A stretch of DNA of 64,000 nt from Spirochaetota bacterium (GTDB lineage: Bacteria > Spirochaetota > GWB1-36-13 > JAKPDD01): assembly GCA_029552945.1 (NCBI GenBank), contig JAKPDD010000017.1, positions 1-64,000 on the forward strand. Reading direction: 5' to 3'. How positions within the stretch are numbered: position 1 is the stretch's first letter; the number at the start of each line of letters is the position of its first letter. Below are positions 36,934-45,939 of the stretch, piece after piece. Below the pieces are notes generated by a model. It was not told the DNA's origin. It worked only from the letters and a program-made list of their open reading frames with translations, and searched no databases. A program made the translations under genes and the position numbers.

Positions 36934-38282
36934 GTTATATTTATCTTTTCTTCACTTATATAATCTTCAAATTTAGTATATTCGTTAAAAAATACAAGTT
37001 TTACTTTACCTGTTGGACCATTTCTGTGTTTTGCTATTATTACTTCTGTAATTCTGTCATCCTCATCTTTATTGTAGTAGCCTGGTCTATGTATAAATGC
37101 AACAATATCAGCATCCTGTTCAATTGCACCTGATTCTCTTAAGTCAGAAAGTACTGGTTCTTTATCACTTCTTTTCTCTACTTCTCTTGATAACTGAGAT
37201 AAAGCTATAACAGGTACATTAAGTTCTCTTGCTATTATTTTTAAGTTTCTTGATATTTCTGATACAGCTGTCTGTCTGTTTTCAAATTTTTGTCCGTGTG
37301 GATTCCCTATAAGTTGAAGGTAGTCTACAATTATAACATCAAGTTGCTCTTTTGATTTTAATCTCCTTGCTATTGCTCTCATTTCAGTATATGATAGTGC
37401 AGGGGTTGCTTCTATCCATATTTTTGAATTATTAAGATTATCAACAGCCCTTAATATATTCTGCCAGTCACTTTTTTGAAGTATCCCAGACCTTATTTTT
37501 ACAGAGTCAACTCTTGCTTCTGATGATAATATTCTTTGAACTAGCTGCTCTGATGACATCTCAAGAGAAAATATAAGAACAGATTTTTTATATTTTGTAG
37601 CCATATTTGCTGCTATATTAAGTGCGAATGATGTTTTCCCCATACTTGGTCTTGCTGCTATTATTATCAAGTCTGATGGATGAAAACCATATGTAATATC
37701 ATCAAGGTCTTTAAAACCTGTTGGTATTCCAGTATATACACCTTTATTTCTTATTCTTGCGTCTATAATATCTATTGCTTTTTCAAGCAGTGACTTAATA
37801 TCTATAAGGTTGCCTGATTTTCTATTTTCAGCGACAGAGAATATTAAATGTTCAGCGTAATCAATTATAGACTCGACCTCATCATTGTCCTCTGTTGCCA
37901 TTTGATATATTTTGTTTGCTATGTCCATTAGGGCTCTTAACTGTGACTTATTCTTAACTATTTTAGCATAGTGTTTGATGTTAGCAGATGTTGGGACATA
38001 TGTTGTTAATGAAGCTATGTAAGATGTTCCCCCACATATTTCAAGTTGATTGTTTGTTTTAAGTTTTTCAGTTAGTGTTAATATATCTATTGGTTGGTTA
38101 TTATTGTAAAGTTCAATTAAGTTTTTAAATATTACCTGGTGTCTTGCACTATAAAAGTCTTCTGGTGTTAGTATATCAGCAATTTCAGATATTGAATAAC
38201 CAGGATCTATCAATATAGATCCTATACATGCTTTTTCTGCTTCTATACTATGGGGTGGTACTATATTTTTTTCTTCATTCAT
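36930..38282 (-). CDS. dnaB: replicative DNA helicase
   Basis: A 450-residue hexameric helicase that unwinds DNA at the replication fork. It has the N-terminal DnaB domain (PPHSIEAEKACIGSIL), Walker A ARPSMGKTS, Walker B IIVDYLQLI, and the C-terminal SQLSREVEKR and DLRESGAIEQDAD motifs. I favour the ATG at 38282, giving MNEEKNIVPPHS as in other DnaB proteins; a TTG at 38297 would add five residues. It is the first gene of the leftward run, divergent from the nuclease gene at 38377. No intein is present. Confidence 0.96.
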   Translation of the reverse strand: MNEEKNIVPPHSIEAEKACIGSILIDPGYSISEIADILTPEDFYSARHQVIFKNLIELYNNNQPIDILTLTEKLKTNNQLEICGGTSYIASLTTYVPTSANIKHYAKIVKNKSQLRALMDIANKIYQMATEDNDEVESIIDYAEHLIFSVAENRKSGNLIDIKSLLEKAIDIIDARIRNKGVYTGIPTGFKDLDDITYGFHPSDLIIIAARPSMGKTSFALNIAANMATKYKKSVLIFSLEMSSEQLVQRILSSEARVDSVKIRSGILQKSDWQNILRAVDNLNNSKIWIEATPALSYTEMRAIARRLKSKEQLDVIIVDYLQLIGNPHGQKFENRQTAVSEISRNLKIIARELNVPVIALSQLSREVEKRSDKEPVLSDLRESGAIEQDADIVAFIHRPGYYNKDEDDRITEVIIAKHRNGPTGKVKLVFFNEYTKFEDYISEEKINIT

Positions 38283-38376
38283 TATAATTTTGACCAATAT
38301 TTTTATTTTTGTTTATTTAAATTTAAAATAATATTATTTTATTTTTGTTATATTAATTTTAAGTTATGGAGTTTTT

Positions 38377-38952
38377 ATGGATATAAATGAAATAATACCT
38401 GCCAGTATTATTGATGTTAACTTTTCTGAGATGGGTTTTATAGTGTTTTTAAAACCGGAAAAAGATGAATACAAAGATGTAGCAGTACCAATATTTATAG
38501 GGATCCCTGAGGCTCAAAACCTTGCTATTCAGTTTAATAAGATAAGAACAGCAAGACCTTTTATGATGGATATATTTTATTCTTTTTTAAAGTTACTTGA
38601 TATAAGGGTATCTAAGGTTATTATATCAGACCTTATAGATAAAACTTTTTATGGGACAATATATTTTGAAGATAAAAATAATAAATCCTATAAAATTGAT
38701 AGTCGCTCAAGCGATGCTCTTATTATGGCTTTAAGGTTTGATGCTGATATTTATATTAAGTCTTATATAATTGAGGAGGCTGGCATTAAGATAAAAAAAG
38801 AGATGGAAATTATTAAAGATGCACCTATTAATCTTAAAACAAGGCTTGAGACATTAGAGGAGGAACTTAAAAAAGCTTTAGAAGAAGAGAGATATGAAGA
38901 TGCAGCAAAAATAAGAGATGAAATAAAAAAGTTTAAAGGAGAAATAAACTGA
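38377..38952 (+). CDS. bifunctional nuclease-family (BFN/DUF151) protein with UVR motif
   Basis: A 191-residue protein. Residues 1-135 form the BFN/DUF151 domain (VPIFIGIPEAQNLA, and the ARPFMMDIFYSFLK and RSSDALIMALRF segments), reported as a DNase/RNase in plants. A C-terminal UVR motif (KALEEERYEDAAKIRDEIKKF, about 163-185) like that of UvrB and UvrC could mediate protein contact in repair, which is a known domain pairing in this family. Its TGA overlaps the presumed CTG start of ruvA (CTGA), so both genes are coupled, consistent with a DNA-repair pair. Confidence 0.9.
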   Translation: MDINEIIPASIIDVNFSEMGFIVFLKPEKDEYKDVAVPIFIGIPEAQNLAIQFNKIRTARPFMMDIFYSFLKLLDIRVSKVIISDLIDKTFYGTIYFEDKNNKSYKIDSRSSDALIMALRFDADIYIKSYIIEEAGIKIKKEMEIIKDAPINLKTRLETLEEELKKALEEERYEDAAKIRDEIKKFKGEIN

Positions 38953-39512
38953 TTGATTATATAAAAGGTGCTATTATAGAAATAACGCCAGTTACGATGA
39001 TTGTTGAGACTGTTGGTATAGGTTATTTTCTTAATATTTCTTATGAGACGTATAATATTTTCAAAGATAAAAAAGAAGCTTTTGTCTTTACGCATTTACA
39101 GTTTATTAATGATAGATTTAATTTATATGGTTTTTCTTCTAAAAGAGAGAGAGAGCTTTTTTACAGATTTATAAACATAGATGGTATAGGCCCTAAACTT
39201 GCAATAAGATTATTTTCACAGGATAGTTACAGGAATATAGAAAATTATATTTTAAATGAAGATGTTAAATCTCTTACATCCTTAAATGGTTTAGGACTTA
39301 AGACTGCTCAGAAAATTATGCTTGAACTTAAAGGTAAAATAATTTCTCATGAGAGTTCTGATACTGAGCTTGTTAGTGTACATGATGCTGTTTTTGCACT
39401 TCAAGAACTTGGTTTTGAACCTAAAAAGGTTGAGAAAGTTGTAAAAGAAATAGCAAGAAAAGAAAGTGACCTTGAAAAAATAATAAAAGAGGCATTAAAA
39501 GTATTAAAATAA
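38949..39512 (+). CDS. ruvA: Holliday junction branch migration subunit RuvA, CTG start
   Basis: RuvA binds four-way junctions and loads the RuvB motor. The conserved N-terminus (IDYIKGAIIEITPVT, compare the MIxxLxG start of RuvA proteins) lies upstream of the first ATG (38997), so that ATG is too late. In frame, the only fitting start is CTG at 38949, seven bases after AAAGGAG (38935-38941) and overlapping the upstream stop as CTGA. This gives 187 residues against about 200 in the family. The HhH repeats (IDGIGPKLAIRLF and LNGLGLKTAQKIM) and the C-terminal domain III are present. ruvB and ruvC are not adjacent. A sequence error changing ATG to CTG is possible. Confidence 0.9.
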   Translation: MIDYIKGAIIEITPVTMIVETVGIGYFLNISYETYNIFKDKKEAFVFTHLQFINDRFNLYGFSSKRERELFYRFINIDGIGPKLAIRLFSQDSYRNIENYILNEDVKSLTSLNGLGLKTAQKIMLELKGKIISHESSDTELVSVHDAVFALQELGFEPKKVEKVVKEIARKESDLEKIIKEALKVLK

Positions 39513-39523
39513 AAGGAGTTAAG

Positions 39524-39931
39524 ATGCAGGTACAAGAGATTGTAGTAGAAAAAATAAAGGTTTCTTCACACAAAAGAATAAGGAAAAACCTTGGTGATAT
39601 TGAATCGTTGAAAGATAGTATAAGAAAGTATGGATTGTTTCATCCTATAGTAGTAAATCAAGATTATGAATTATTGGCAGGTGCAAGAAGACTTGAAGCT
39701 GTAAAACAGTTGGGATGGAATACTGTGCCGGCAATTATTCTGGATGTTAATAGTAAAAAAGATAAGTTTGAAATAGAGGTTGAAGAAAACATGCTAAGAA
39801 AAGAGTTTACTGTTGAAGAGATACAGGAGATGATAAAAAGAAAGAGAAAAATTATAAGAGGTAATATATTTGTAAGATTTATAAGATTTTTAAAGAGAAT
39901 AATAGAATGGTTAAAAAACTTATTTTCTTAA
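39524..39931 (+). CDS. ParB-type CTPase/nuclease-domain protein with C-terminal amphipathic helix
   Basis: A 135-residue protein: residues 1-95 form a ParB N-terminal domain (LHPIVVNQ-like strand as LFHPIVVNQ, then GARRLEA at 53-59 and EENMLR at 87-92, the CTP-binding boxes of ParB/Noc). The helix-turn-helix and dimerisation parts of ParB are missing. Instead residues 108-134 form a strongly basic, amphipathic, aromatic helix (NIFVRFIRFLKRIIEWLKNLF) that could lie on a membrane. AAAGGAG lies before the ATG. The 3' end overlaps the NfeD-type gene by 25 bases. Family membership is clear; membrane binding and CTP use are inferred. Confidence 0.82.
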   Translation: MQVQEIVVEKIKVSSHKRIRKNLGDIESLKDSIRKYGLFHPIVVNQDYELLAGARRLEAVKQLGWNTVPAIILDVNSKKDKFEIEVEENMLRKEFTVEEIQEMIKRKRKIIRGNIFVRFIRFLKRIIEWLKNLFS

Positions 39932-41142
39932 TTTTCATATTTCCATTTTATCTTTTTTCTGATAATGTTGGGCTTATAAAGATAGATACTACTATAAATC
40001 CTGTTATTGCTGATTTTATAAAACAGGAAATAAAAAGAAACTCTATTATGTATAAAGGTTTAATAATTCAACTTGATACACCAGGTGGGTTGCTTGATTC
40101 TACACGTGATATAATAACAGAAATATTTAATTCTCCAATACCTGTAATATGTTATGTTGATAAAGGGGGTAGGGCAGCATCAGCAGGTTTTTTTATACTA
40201 ATTTCCTGTGATATTTCTATTATGAATATTAATTCAACTACAGGTGCTGCAACACCAGTTTCTTTTGATAAAGATACAGGTAGTCAGAGCAAAAAAATGG
40301 AAAAGAAGATTATGGAAGATACTCAATCATATTTGAGAGTTCTTGCTGATAGAAAAAAGTTGCCTTTAAAGCCATTACTTGATGCTGTAATTAAGGCAAG
40401 TTCATATACTGCTTTGGAAGCAAAAAAGCTTGAGATAATAGACTATGTTATAAATGATATTCAAGAATTAGGTAAAGTATTATCAAATATTTCTATAAAT
40501 AAGAATAATAAAGTTTATAACTTCTCTGATGTCAGGATAGAACAAATAAATATACCATGGTATAAAAAACTTATGGCATATATTTATAATCCTACTCTTG
40601 TATATATTTTACTTATATTGGGAGTTTATGGGATTATATTTGAGTTTTTTACACCTGGTATAGGATTTCCTGGAATATTTGGTATATTCTCACTTACACT
40701 TTCTCTTGTTGGTCTTTCAATAATTCCAGTAAGCTATGGGGGTCTTTTTCTTATTATAATTGGTATGTTGTTGTTTATAGTAGAAATTTTTGTTGTGTCT
40801 TATGGTCTTTTGGCAATAGGAGGAAGTTTTTTTATTATTTTGGGTTCTTTTCTTTACTTTGATAAAATTTTAAATACTATTACTATAACAATTACTATAG
40901 TTACTATTATTATAAGTGTTTTATTAGTTCTTGTTATAGGGAAGTCTATAAAACTTAAAAAATCTCAATCATTTAGTGATATTGTTGGAAAAGAGGGTGT
41001 TGTGAAAAATGTTTCAGATACTATCTTTGTTATGATAGATGGTGAGATATGGCAGGCTATAACATCTGATAGAGTGAGTGTGGGTGATAGAGTGAGAGTA
41101 AAAAAAATAAAAGATCTTATAGTTGAAGTTGAAAAAATTTAA
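39907..41142 (+). CDS. NfeD-family membrane-bound ClpP-class serine protease
   Basis: A 411-residue NfeD1b-type protein: signal peptide or anchor, an N-terminal ClpP/crotonase-fold protease domain (LDTPGGLLDSTRDI; nucleophile Ser in GRAASAGFF), four to five membrane helices (about residues 230-340) and a C-terminal OB-fold NfeD domain. Such proteins act in membrane protein quality control, cleaving stomatin-like partners; no stomatin (SPFH) gene lies adjacent. The start inside the upstream ParB-domain gene couples the two, which makes a membrane-related role for that protein more likely. Confidence 0.9.
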   Translation: MVKKLIFLIFIFPFYLFSDNVGLIKIDTTINPVIADFIKQEIKRNSIMYKGLIIQLDTPGGLLDSTRDIITEIFNSPIPVICYVDKGGRAASAGFFILISCDISIMNINSTTGAATPVSFDKDTGSQSKKMEKKIMEDTQSYLRVLADRKKLPLKPLLDAVIKASSYTALEAKKLEIIDYVINDIQELGKVLSNISINKNNKVYNFSDVRIEQINIPWYKKLMAYIYNPTLVYILLILGVYGIIFEFFTPGIGFPGIFGIFSLTLSLVGLSIIPVSYGGLFLIIIGMLLFIVEIFVVSYGLLAIGGSFFIILGSFLYFDKILNTITITITIVTIIISVLLVLVIGKSIKLKKSQSFSDIVGKEGVVKNVSDTIFVMIDGEIWQAITSDRVSVGDRVRVKKIKDLIVEVEKI

Positions 41143-41178
41143 TTTTTCTATTTTTTATTAAAAAATAAGGGGTATATA

Positions 41179-42495
41179 ATGAATATAACAGTAGTAGGTG
41201 TAGGTTATGTTGGTCTTGTTACTGGAGCAGGACTTGCTGAGATGGGAAATAATGTTTGGTGTATTGATGTTGATGAAAGAAAGATTGAAAACTTGAAAAA
41301 TGGGATTATACCTATTTATGAACCTGGGCTTGAACCTCTTGTAAAAAGTAATTATTATCAAGGTAGACTTAAGTTTTCTACTGAACTCTGCGAAGGTCTT
41401 TTAAATTCTGAAATTGTTATGATAGCAGTTGGTACTCCACCTAATGAGGACGGGTCTGCTGACTTAAAATATGTTATAGGTGTTGCAAAAGACATAGCAA
41501 AACATATGGATAACTATAAAATTATAATAACCAAATCAACTGTTCCAGTTGGGACTGGTGACATTATAGAAAATATAATTAAAGAAGAGCTTGTTAAAAG
41601 GGGTTTAAGTATTGACTTTGATGTAGTATCAAATCCTGAGTTTTTAAAAGAGGGTGAGGCTGTATCAGATTTTCTTAAGCCTGATAGAATAATAATTGGC
41701 GTTAATTCTGAAAGAGCTTATAATATTATGAAAGACCTTTACCTTCCTTTTGAGAGGAATGGTGTTCCTGTTTTTATAATGGATAGATTATCATCTGAAA
41801 TGACAAAATATGCTGCAAATTGTATGCTTGCAACAAGAATAAGTTTTATGAATGAGATTTCAAGATTGTGCGAAAAAGTTGGTGCTGATATAACAAAAGT
41901 TAAACTTGGTATTGGGTCTGATCCAAGAATAGGGATGTCATTTTTAAATGCTGGCCTTGGTTATGGTGGTTCCTGCTTTCCTAAAGATGTTAAGGCACTT
42001 ATAAAAACTTTTGAAGAAAATAATATTGAACCTAAAATATTAAAGAGTGTTGATGAAACTAATAAAGAACAGAGAATGTTTTTTATTGAAAAAATACTTG
42101 GATTTTATAAAAATGATATAAAAGATAAGACTTTTTCTGTCTGGGGGCTATCTTTTAAACCAAAGACTGATGACATGAGAGAGGCAGCATCGATTACTAT
42201 AATAAATTATTTACGAGAAAAAGGTGCTTTTATAAGAGCTTATGACCCTGTTGCAATAGAGAATGCTAGGCTTATTTTTGGAAATGAAAACATAGAATAT
42301 TTTAATGATGAGTATAAAGTTTTGAAAGGTAGTGATGCTCTTATAATTGTTACAGAATGGCCTCAGTTCAGAGAACCTGACTTCAAACTTATAAAAAAGC
42401 TTTTAAATAGGCCGGTTATTTTTGATGGTAGAAATATTTATATACCAGAGAGATTAAAAGAACTTGGTTTTGAATATTTTTCAATTGGTAGATAA
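41179..42495 (+). CDS. ugd: UDP-glucose 6-dehydrogenase
   Basis: A 438-residue NAD-dependent enzyme that oxidises UDP-glucose to UDP-glucuronate for envelope polysaccharides. The N-terminal Rossmann motif is VVGVGYVGLVTGAG, the catalytic cysteine is Cys266 in GYGGSCFPKD, and the UDP-binding C-terminal domain contains SFKPKTDDMREA. Length is typical. It could act on another UDP-sugar, such as UDP-N-acetylmannosamine, but the catalytic-loop sequence fits UDP-glucose best. It stands alone, with no glycosyltransferases near; a tRNA gene follows in the same direction. Confidence 0.93.
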   Translation: MNITVVGVGYVGLVTGAGLAEMGNNVWCIDVDERKIENLKNGIIPIYEPGLEPLVKSNYYQGRLKFSTELCEGLLNSEIVMIAVGTPPNEDGSADLKYVIGVAKDIAKHMDNYKIIITKSTVPVGTGDIIENIIKEELVKRGLSIDFDVVSNPEFLKEGEAVSDFLKPDRIIIGVNSERAYNIMKDLYLPFERNGVPVFIMDRLSSEMTKYAANCMLATRISFMNEISRLCEKVGADITKVKLGIGSDPRIGMSFLNAGLGYGGSCFPKDVKALIKTFEENNIEPKILKSVDETNKEQRMFFIEKILGFYKNDIKDKTFSVWGLSFKPKTDDMREAASITIINYLREKGAFIRAYDPVAIENARLIFGNENIEYFNDEYKVLKGSDALIIVTEWPQFREPDFKLIKKLLNRPVIFDGRNIYIPERLKELGFEYFSIGR

Positions 42496-42553
42496 TACTA
42501 TTTTGTAAATAAAATTTTAGTGATTAAATTTTATTTGTCTTAAATCTGGTTAT

Positions 42554-42635
42554 GCCCGGATGGTGGAATTGGTAGACACGCTATCTTGAGGGGGTAGTGG
42601 GCTCTCCCGTGCGGGTTCAAGTCCCGCTCCGGGCA
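42554..42635 (+). tRNA. tRNA-Leu (anticodon GAG)
   Basis: An 82-base cloverleaf: acceptor GCCCGGA/TCCGGGC, D arm, anticodon stem CTATC/GGTAG around TTGAGGG (anticodon GAG), a long variable arm as required for leucine, and T arm GCGGG/CCCGC around TTCAAGT. Discriminator A at 42635; CCA is not encoded. Confidence 0.97.
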
Positions 42636-42643
42636 CATATTTT

Positions 42644-44554
42644 TTAGAATTCTTCTAATTCACCTTCCTCTTCTATTATATTTTTATCAGTTTCTATTAC
42701 ATTTTCTACTTTAATATTTTTTATGTCTATTTTAGGGCTTTTTTTGATTATATGAGATTTTGCTATATTAAAAAATGAAATAATACTTTCAAGCATTTGA
42801 ATCTTTTCTAGTATATTATTGCTAAGATTAGCTACATTATCTGCAAGTTCAGCGTTTTCCTGATTTATTTTTTGTAAGTCAATTATTGCTATCTGTATTT
42901 CTTCAACACCTTTTCTTTCTTCTTCGAATGCTGCTGTGAGTTCTTCTATAAAGTTTGTAAGTTCAGTTATATTATCAATTATTTTTTGTAAAGCTATACC
43001 AGAGTTATTTACAAGTATTGTTGTGCTTGATATGTTTGATGTTGTGTTTGTTATAATCTGATTTATCTGTTTTGCAAAACCAGATGTTTTTTTAGCAAGC
43101 TTTCTTATCTCTGATGCTACTACAGCAAAACCTTTTCCCTCTTCCCCAGCTCTTGCTGCCTCAACAGATGCATTTAATGCTAATAAATTTGTTTGAAAAG
43201 CTATCTCTTCTATTACACCTATTATATCTTTTATGTCTCTTGAATTTTTTTCAAGTTCATTTATCTTAGAGACTGCCTCGTATACTATTTCTCCACCCTC
43301 TTCAGCACTTAGTTTAGTATCCTGAGCAAGTTTTTTAGCATTTTCCATATTATTAACATTATTTTTTGCTGTTGCTGTAAGTTCTTCAACTGCTGTTCCA
43401 ACCTCTTCTAATGAAGATGCCTGTTTTTGAGTCCTTTCAGATAACTTTTTGTTCCCATCATTTATTTTTTCCATAGATGTAAAAATATTTTTTAATACAT
43501 ACATTAGTTGTAGAATTATCTCTTCAAGTTTAGATATTAAAAGATTTATATTTTTTATAAAGAATCCTATTTTACCCTTTGGTATTTTTGAATCACTTAT
43601 TTTTGTTATTTCACCAGTTCTTGTTTTTTCAACTGCTTTTGTTATATCATTAATATGAATTATGTAAGAGTAATACGAAAATATGGATACCAGTATAAAT
43701 GTAAGTATAACTGTCAATATTCCTAATATTGAACTTTGAATTAAATTATTTTTTATCGATTTTTCTGGTTCTTCTATTATATATGAAACAACCCAGTTTA
43801 ATTTTTCTATTTTTGTAAAACCTATTTTTTTAGGCCTTTCATCTCTATATGATATTATTCCTGATGGTAGTGTATATATATTTGATATTATATTTCTGTT
43901 TTGTATTATATCAATAATACTTTTACCTATGTATGTTCTATCGTTATAGTAGATTATTGTCCCTTTTTTATTATTTTCTTTATCTTCTAGTAAAGTTATC
44001 ATTATGTCTATATTAAGTTCTTTAATTATTTTTTCAGATATTTTTTCGTAGTTTATAGAATCTTTTTCTTTTAAAATTATTATTTTTATATCTTCTTTAT
44101 CTATTTTTGTTATTGAGTAGTTGTTTTTATCTATTTTTATATCTTTTTTATCTTCAATATTTGTAAGATTAATACTGGTTAATAATCTAAAGTTGTTAGT
44201 AAAAATAACTTTATTGTTTTTATTTATTATGAAAACAGGTTCTTTCCACTCGTTAAATATTTTTTTTATTCTATCTATTTTAAACTGATCTAATCTCTGT
44301 AGCCATTCTACTTTTTCTTTTAATTCTTTCATTTTTTCTTGATTTATTTGTTCAATTCTGTCCTCTTCTATTCTGATTATTATATCTATTAATTCATTTA
44401 CACTTTTTATTTTTGTATTTATCATATTTTTGTCAAGTTTTTCTATATTTTCTAGATCTTTTTTATTCAGTAGAATATATGATAATAGAAATAAAATAAT
44501 TCCTGATAGGATGCTAATGATTATTATCTTATCTATTATAGAAAGTTTTTTCAT
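42644..44554 (-). CDS. methyl-accepting chemotaxis protein
   Basis: A 636-residue membrane chemoreceptor. Two membrane helices (about 8-29 and 270-297) bracket a roughly 240-residue periplasmic sensing domain; a HAMP-like linker follows and the signalling coiled coil has the canonical hairpin ([22 protein letters not shown] and [15 protein letters not shown]). The C-terminus is an acidic tail ending in EEF rather than a clear NWETF-type CheR-binding peptide. Ligand unknown. It is convergent with the tRNA-Leu gene (8 bases between them) and lies downstream of the SpoIIE-type gene on the same strand. Confidence 0.95.
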   Translation of the reverse strand: MKKLSIIDKIIIISILSGIILFLLSYILLNKKDLENIEKLDKNMINTKIKSVNELIDIIIRIEEDRIEQINQEKMKELKEKVEWLQRLDQFKIDRIKKIFNEWKEPVFIINKNNKVIFTNNFRLLTSINLTNIEDKKDIKIDKNNYSITKIDKEDIKIIILKEKDSINYEKISEKIIKELNIDIMITLLEDKENNKKGTIIYYNDRTYIGKSIIDIIQNRNIISNIYTLPSGIISYRDERPKKIGFTKIEKLNWVVSYIIEEPEKSIKNNLIQSSILGILTVILTFILVSIFSYYSYIIHINDITKAVEKTRTGEITKISDSKIPKGKIGFFIKNINLLISKLEEIILQLMYVLKNIFTSMEKINDGNKKLSERTQKQASSLEEVGTAVEELTATAKNNVNNMENAKKLAQDTKLSAEEGGEIVYEAVSKINELEKNSRDIKDIIGVIEEIAFQTNLLALNASVEAARAGEEGKGFAVVASEIRKLAKKTSGFAKQINQIITNTTSNISSTTILVNNSGIALQKIIDNITELTNFIEELTAAFEEERKGVEEIQIAIIDLQKINQENAELADNVANLSNNILEKIQMLESIISFFNIAKSHIIKKSPKIDIKNIKVENVIETDKNIIEEEGELEEF

Positions 44555-44657
44555 ATTAACCTTAAAAAAATAGTTTGATTTAACTATTATCGAGATTTAG
44601 TGTTTCTCTCTTTAATCTGATAATATTTTTTATTTGATTTAATAATATTTTTTGAAT

Positions 44658-45787
44658 TTACAATATTTCTATACCAACTATAGAATAATCATCCTCTTGT
44701 GTTTTACCTAGTGTATGTATATTGAGAAAGTTTTCTATTAATCTTATTATATTATTTATGTTATAATTTTTTATTATGTTTTTATCTTGTAATATACCTA
44801 GAATATATTCTCCAAACTCCTCATTTTTTAGATTTGTTGCCTCACTAAGCCCATCAGTGTATATTATGAACTTCTGATTTTTTTCAAGTTTAATCTTTCT
44901 TGTTATTATTTTTGGTCTTCAAATATACCAATGATCTGACTATTTTGGTTTTGAATAAATTTTACATAATTATCATTTATTAATATAGGATATGGGTGTC
45001 CACATAAGACATATTCTAATAACATTTTATCAGTATCAAATATGCCATAGAAACATGTAAGATACATTTCGATATCAAGTTCAATCATTTTTTTATTTAT
45101 TATTTTTATATAATTTTCTATATCTTCATAGTTTTTCTCTTCTTTTATTAATGTTTTTAACATCATTTGTATCATAGCAGCTGGTATACCATGCCCCGAA
45201 ACATCCCCAACAAACACTAATGTTTTATTTTTATCTATTTTTATTATTTCTATGATATCGCCTCCTACTTCATTAAGACTTTTATAAGTATAGGTTATGT
45301 TTAAATTATCTAATTCCGGGATTGGTGGGAGTAATTTTTGTTGGATCTTACTTGCAAGGTAGAACTGACTTTTAATCTCTTTTTCAGTTTTTTCATAACT
45401 TTTTTCATAGTCTATTATTGCTAAAAAATATTCTTTGATTCTCCATATTTTAACAGACTGTTTGTAAATAAAACCATATTTGTTTATATTATATATCTGA
45501 CCTTCAAAATAACCCTTATTTAATATACTTTCCCACATGTATTCATATTCTTCTCTTTTTGTTAAGCCAGACTTTAATATTCTTGGATTTTTTCCTATGA
45601 CCTCTTGTAGTGAATAACCTGTATTTTTTTCAAATGCTTTATTTACCCATTTTATGTTTCCATCAATATCAGTTATTAATATCCCATTTACAGTTGAGTT
45701 TAATATTATATCTATTATATCAGTATTTTGATTATTAAATATTTTCTCTTTTATTTTAATAAAATTATTTTTTGAAATATCTTTCAT
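44658..45787 (-). pseudogene. PAS-SpoIIE (PP2C-type) phosphatase, frameshifted
   Basis: A PAS domain (about residues 22-125, with WVNKAFEKNTGYS) is followed by a SpoIIE/RsbU-type Ser/Thr phosphatase domain (EVGGDIIEI, GDVSGHGIPAAM, and LCGHPYPIL). The first frame stops at 44906, after EDQK. The remaining quarter of the domain, with the metal-binding segment YTDGLSEAT and a normal end at 44658, continues in another frame. The break lies in a run of five A (minus strand, 44909-44913); one extra A restores one frame of 376 residues. It may be a true disruption, slippage at the A-run, or a base-call error. If whole, it would dephosphorylate an anti-sigma-antagonist; no such gene is near. Confidence 0.85.
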
Positions 45788-45939
45788 TTTTTAAATAATC
45801 CTCTATAAATTAAATTTTTTATATACATTATAAAAATATAATATTATTTTTAAAATTTTAGATACTGTTAAATTTTGTTTTAAAATTTTATTAAAATAAA
45901 TTTTTTAAAGTTTTTTATTAACATTTAATGGAGGTTGTA

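Noticed and set aside
38997-39512. ruvA starting at the first ATG
   Set aside because: It would remove the conserved N-terminal strand of RuvA that is clearly encoded upstream in the same frame.
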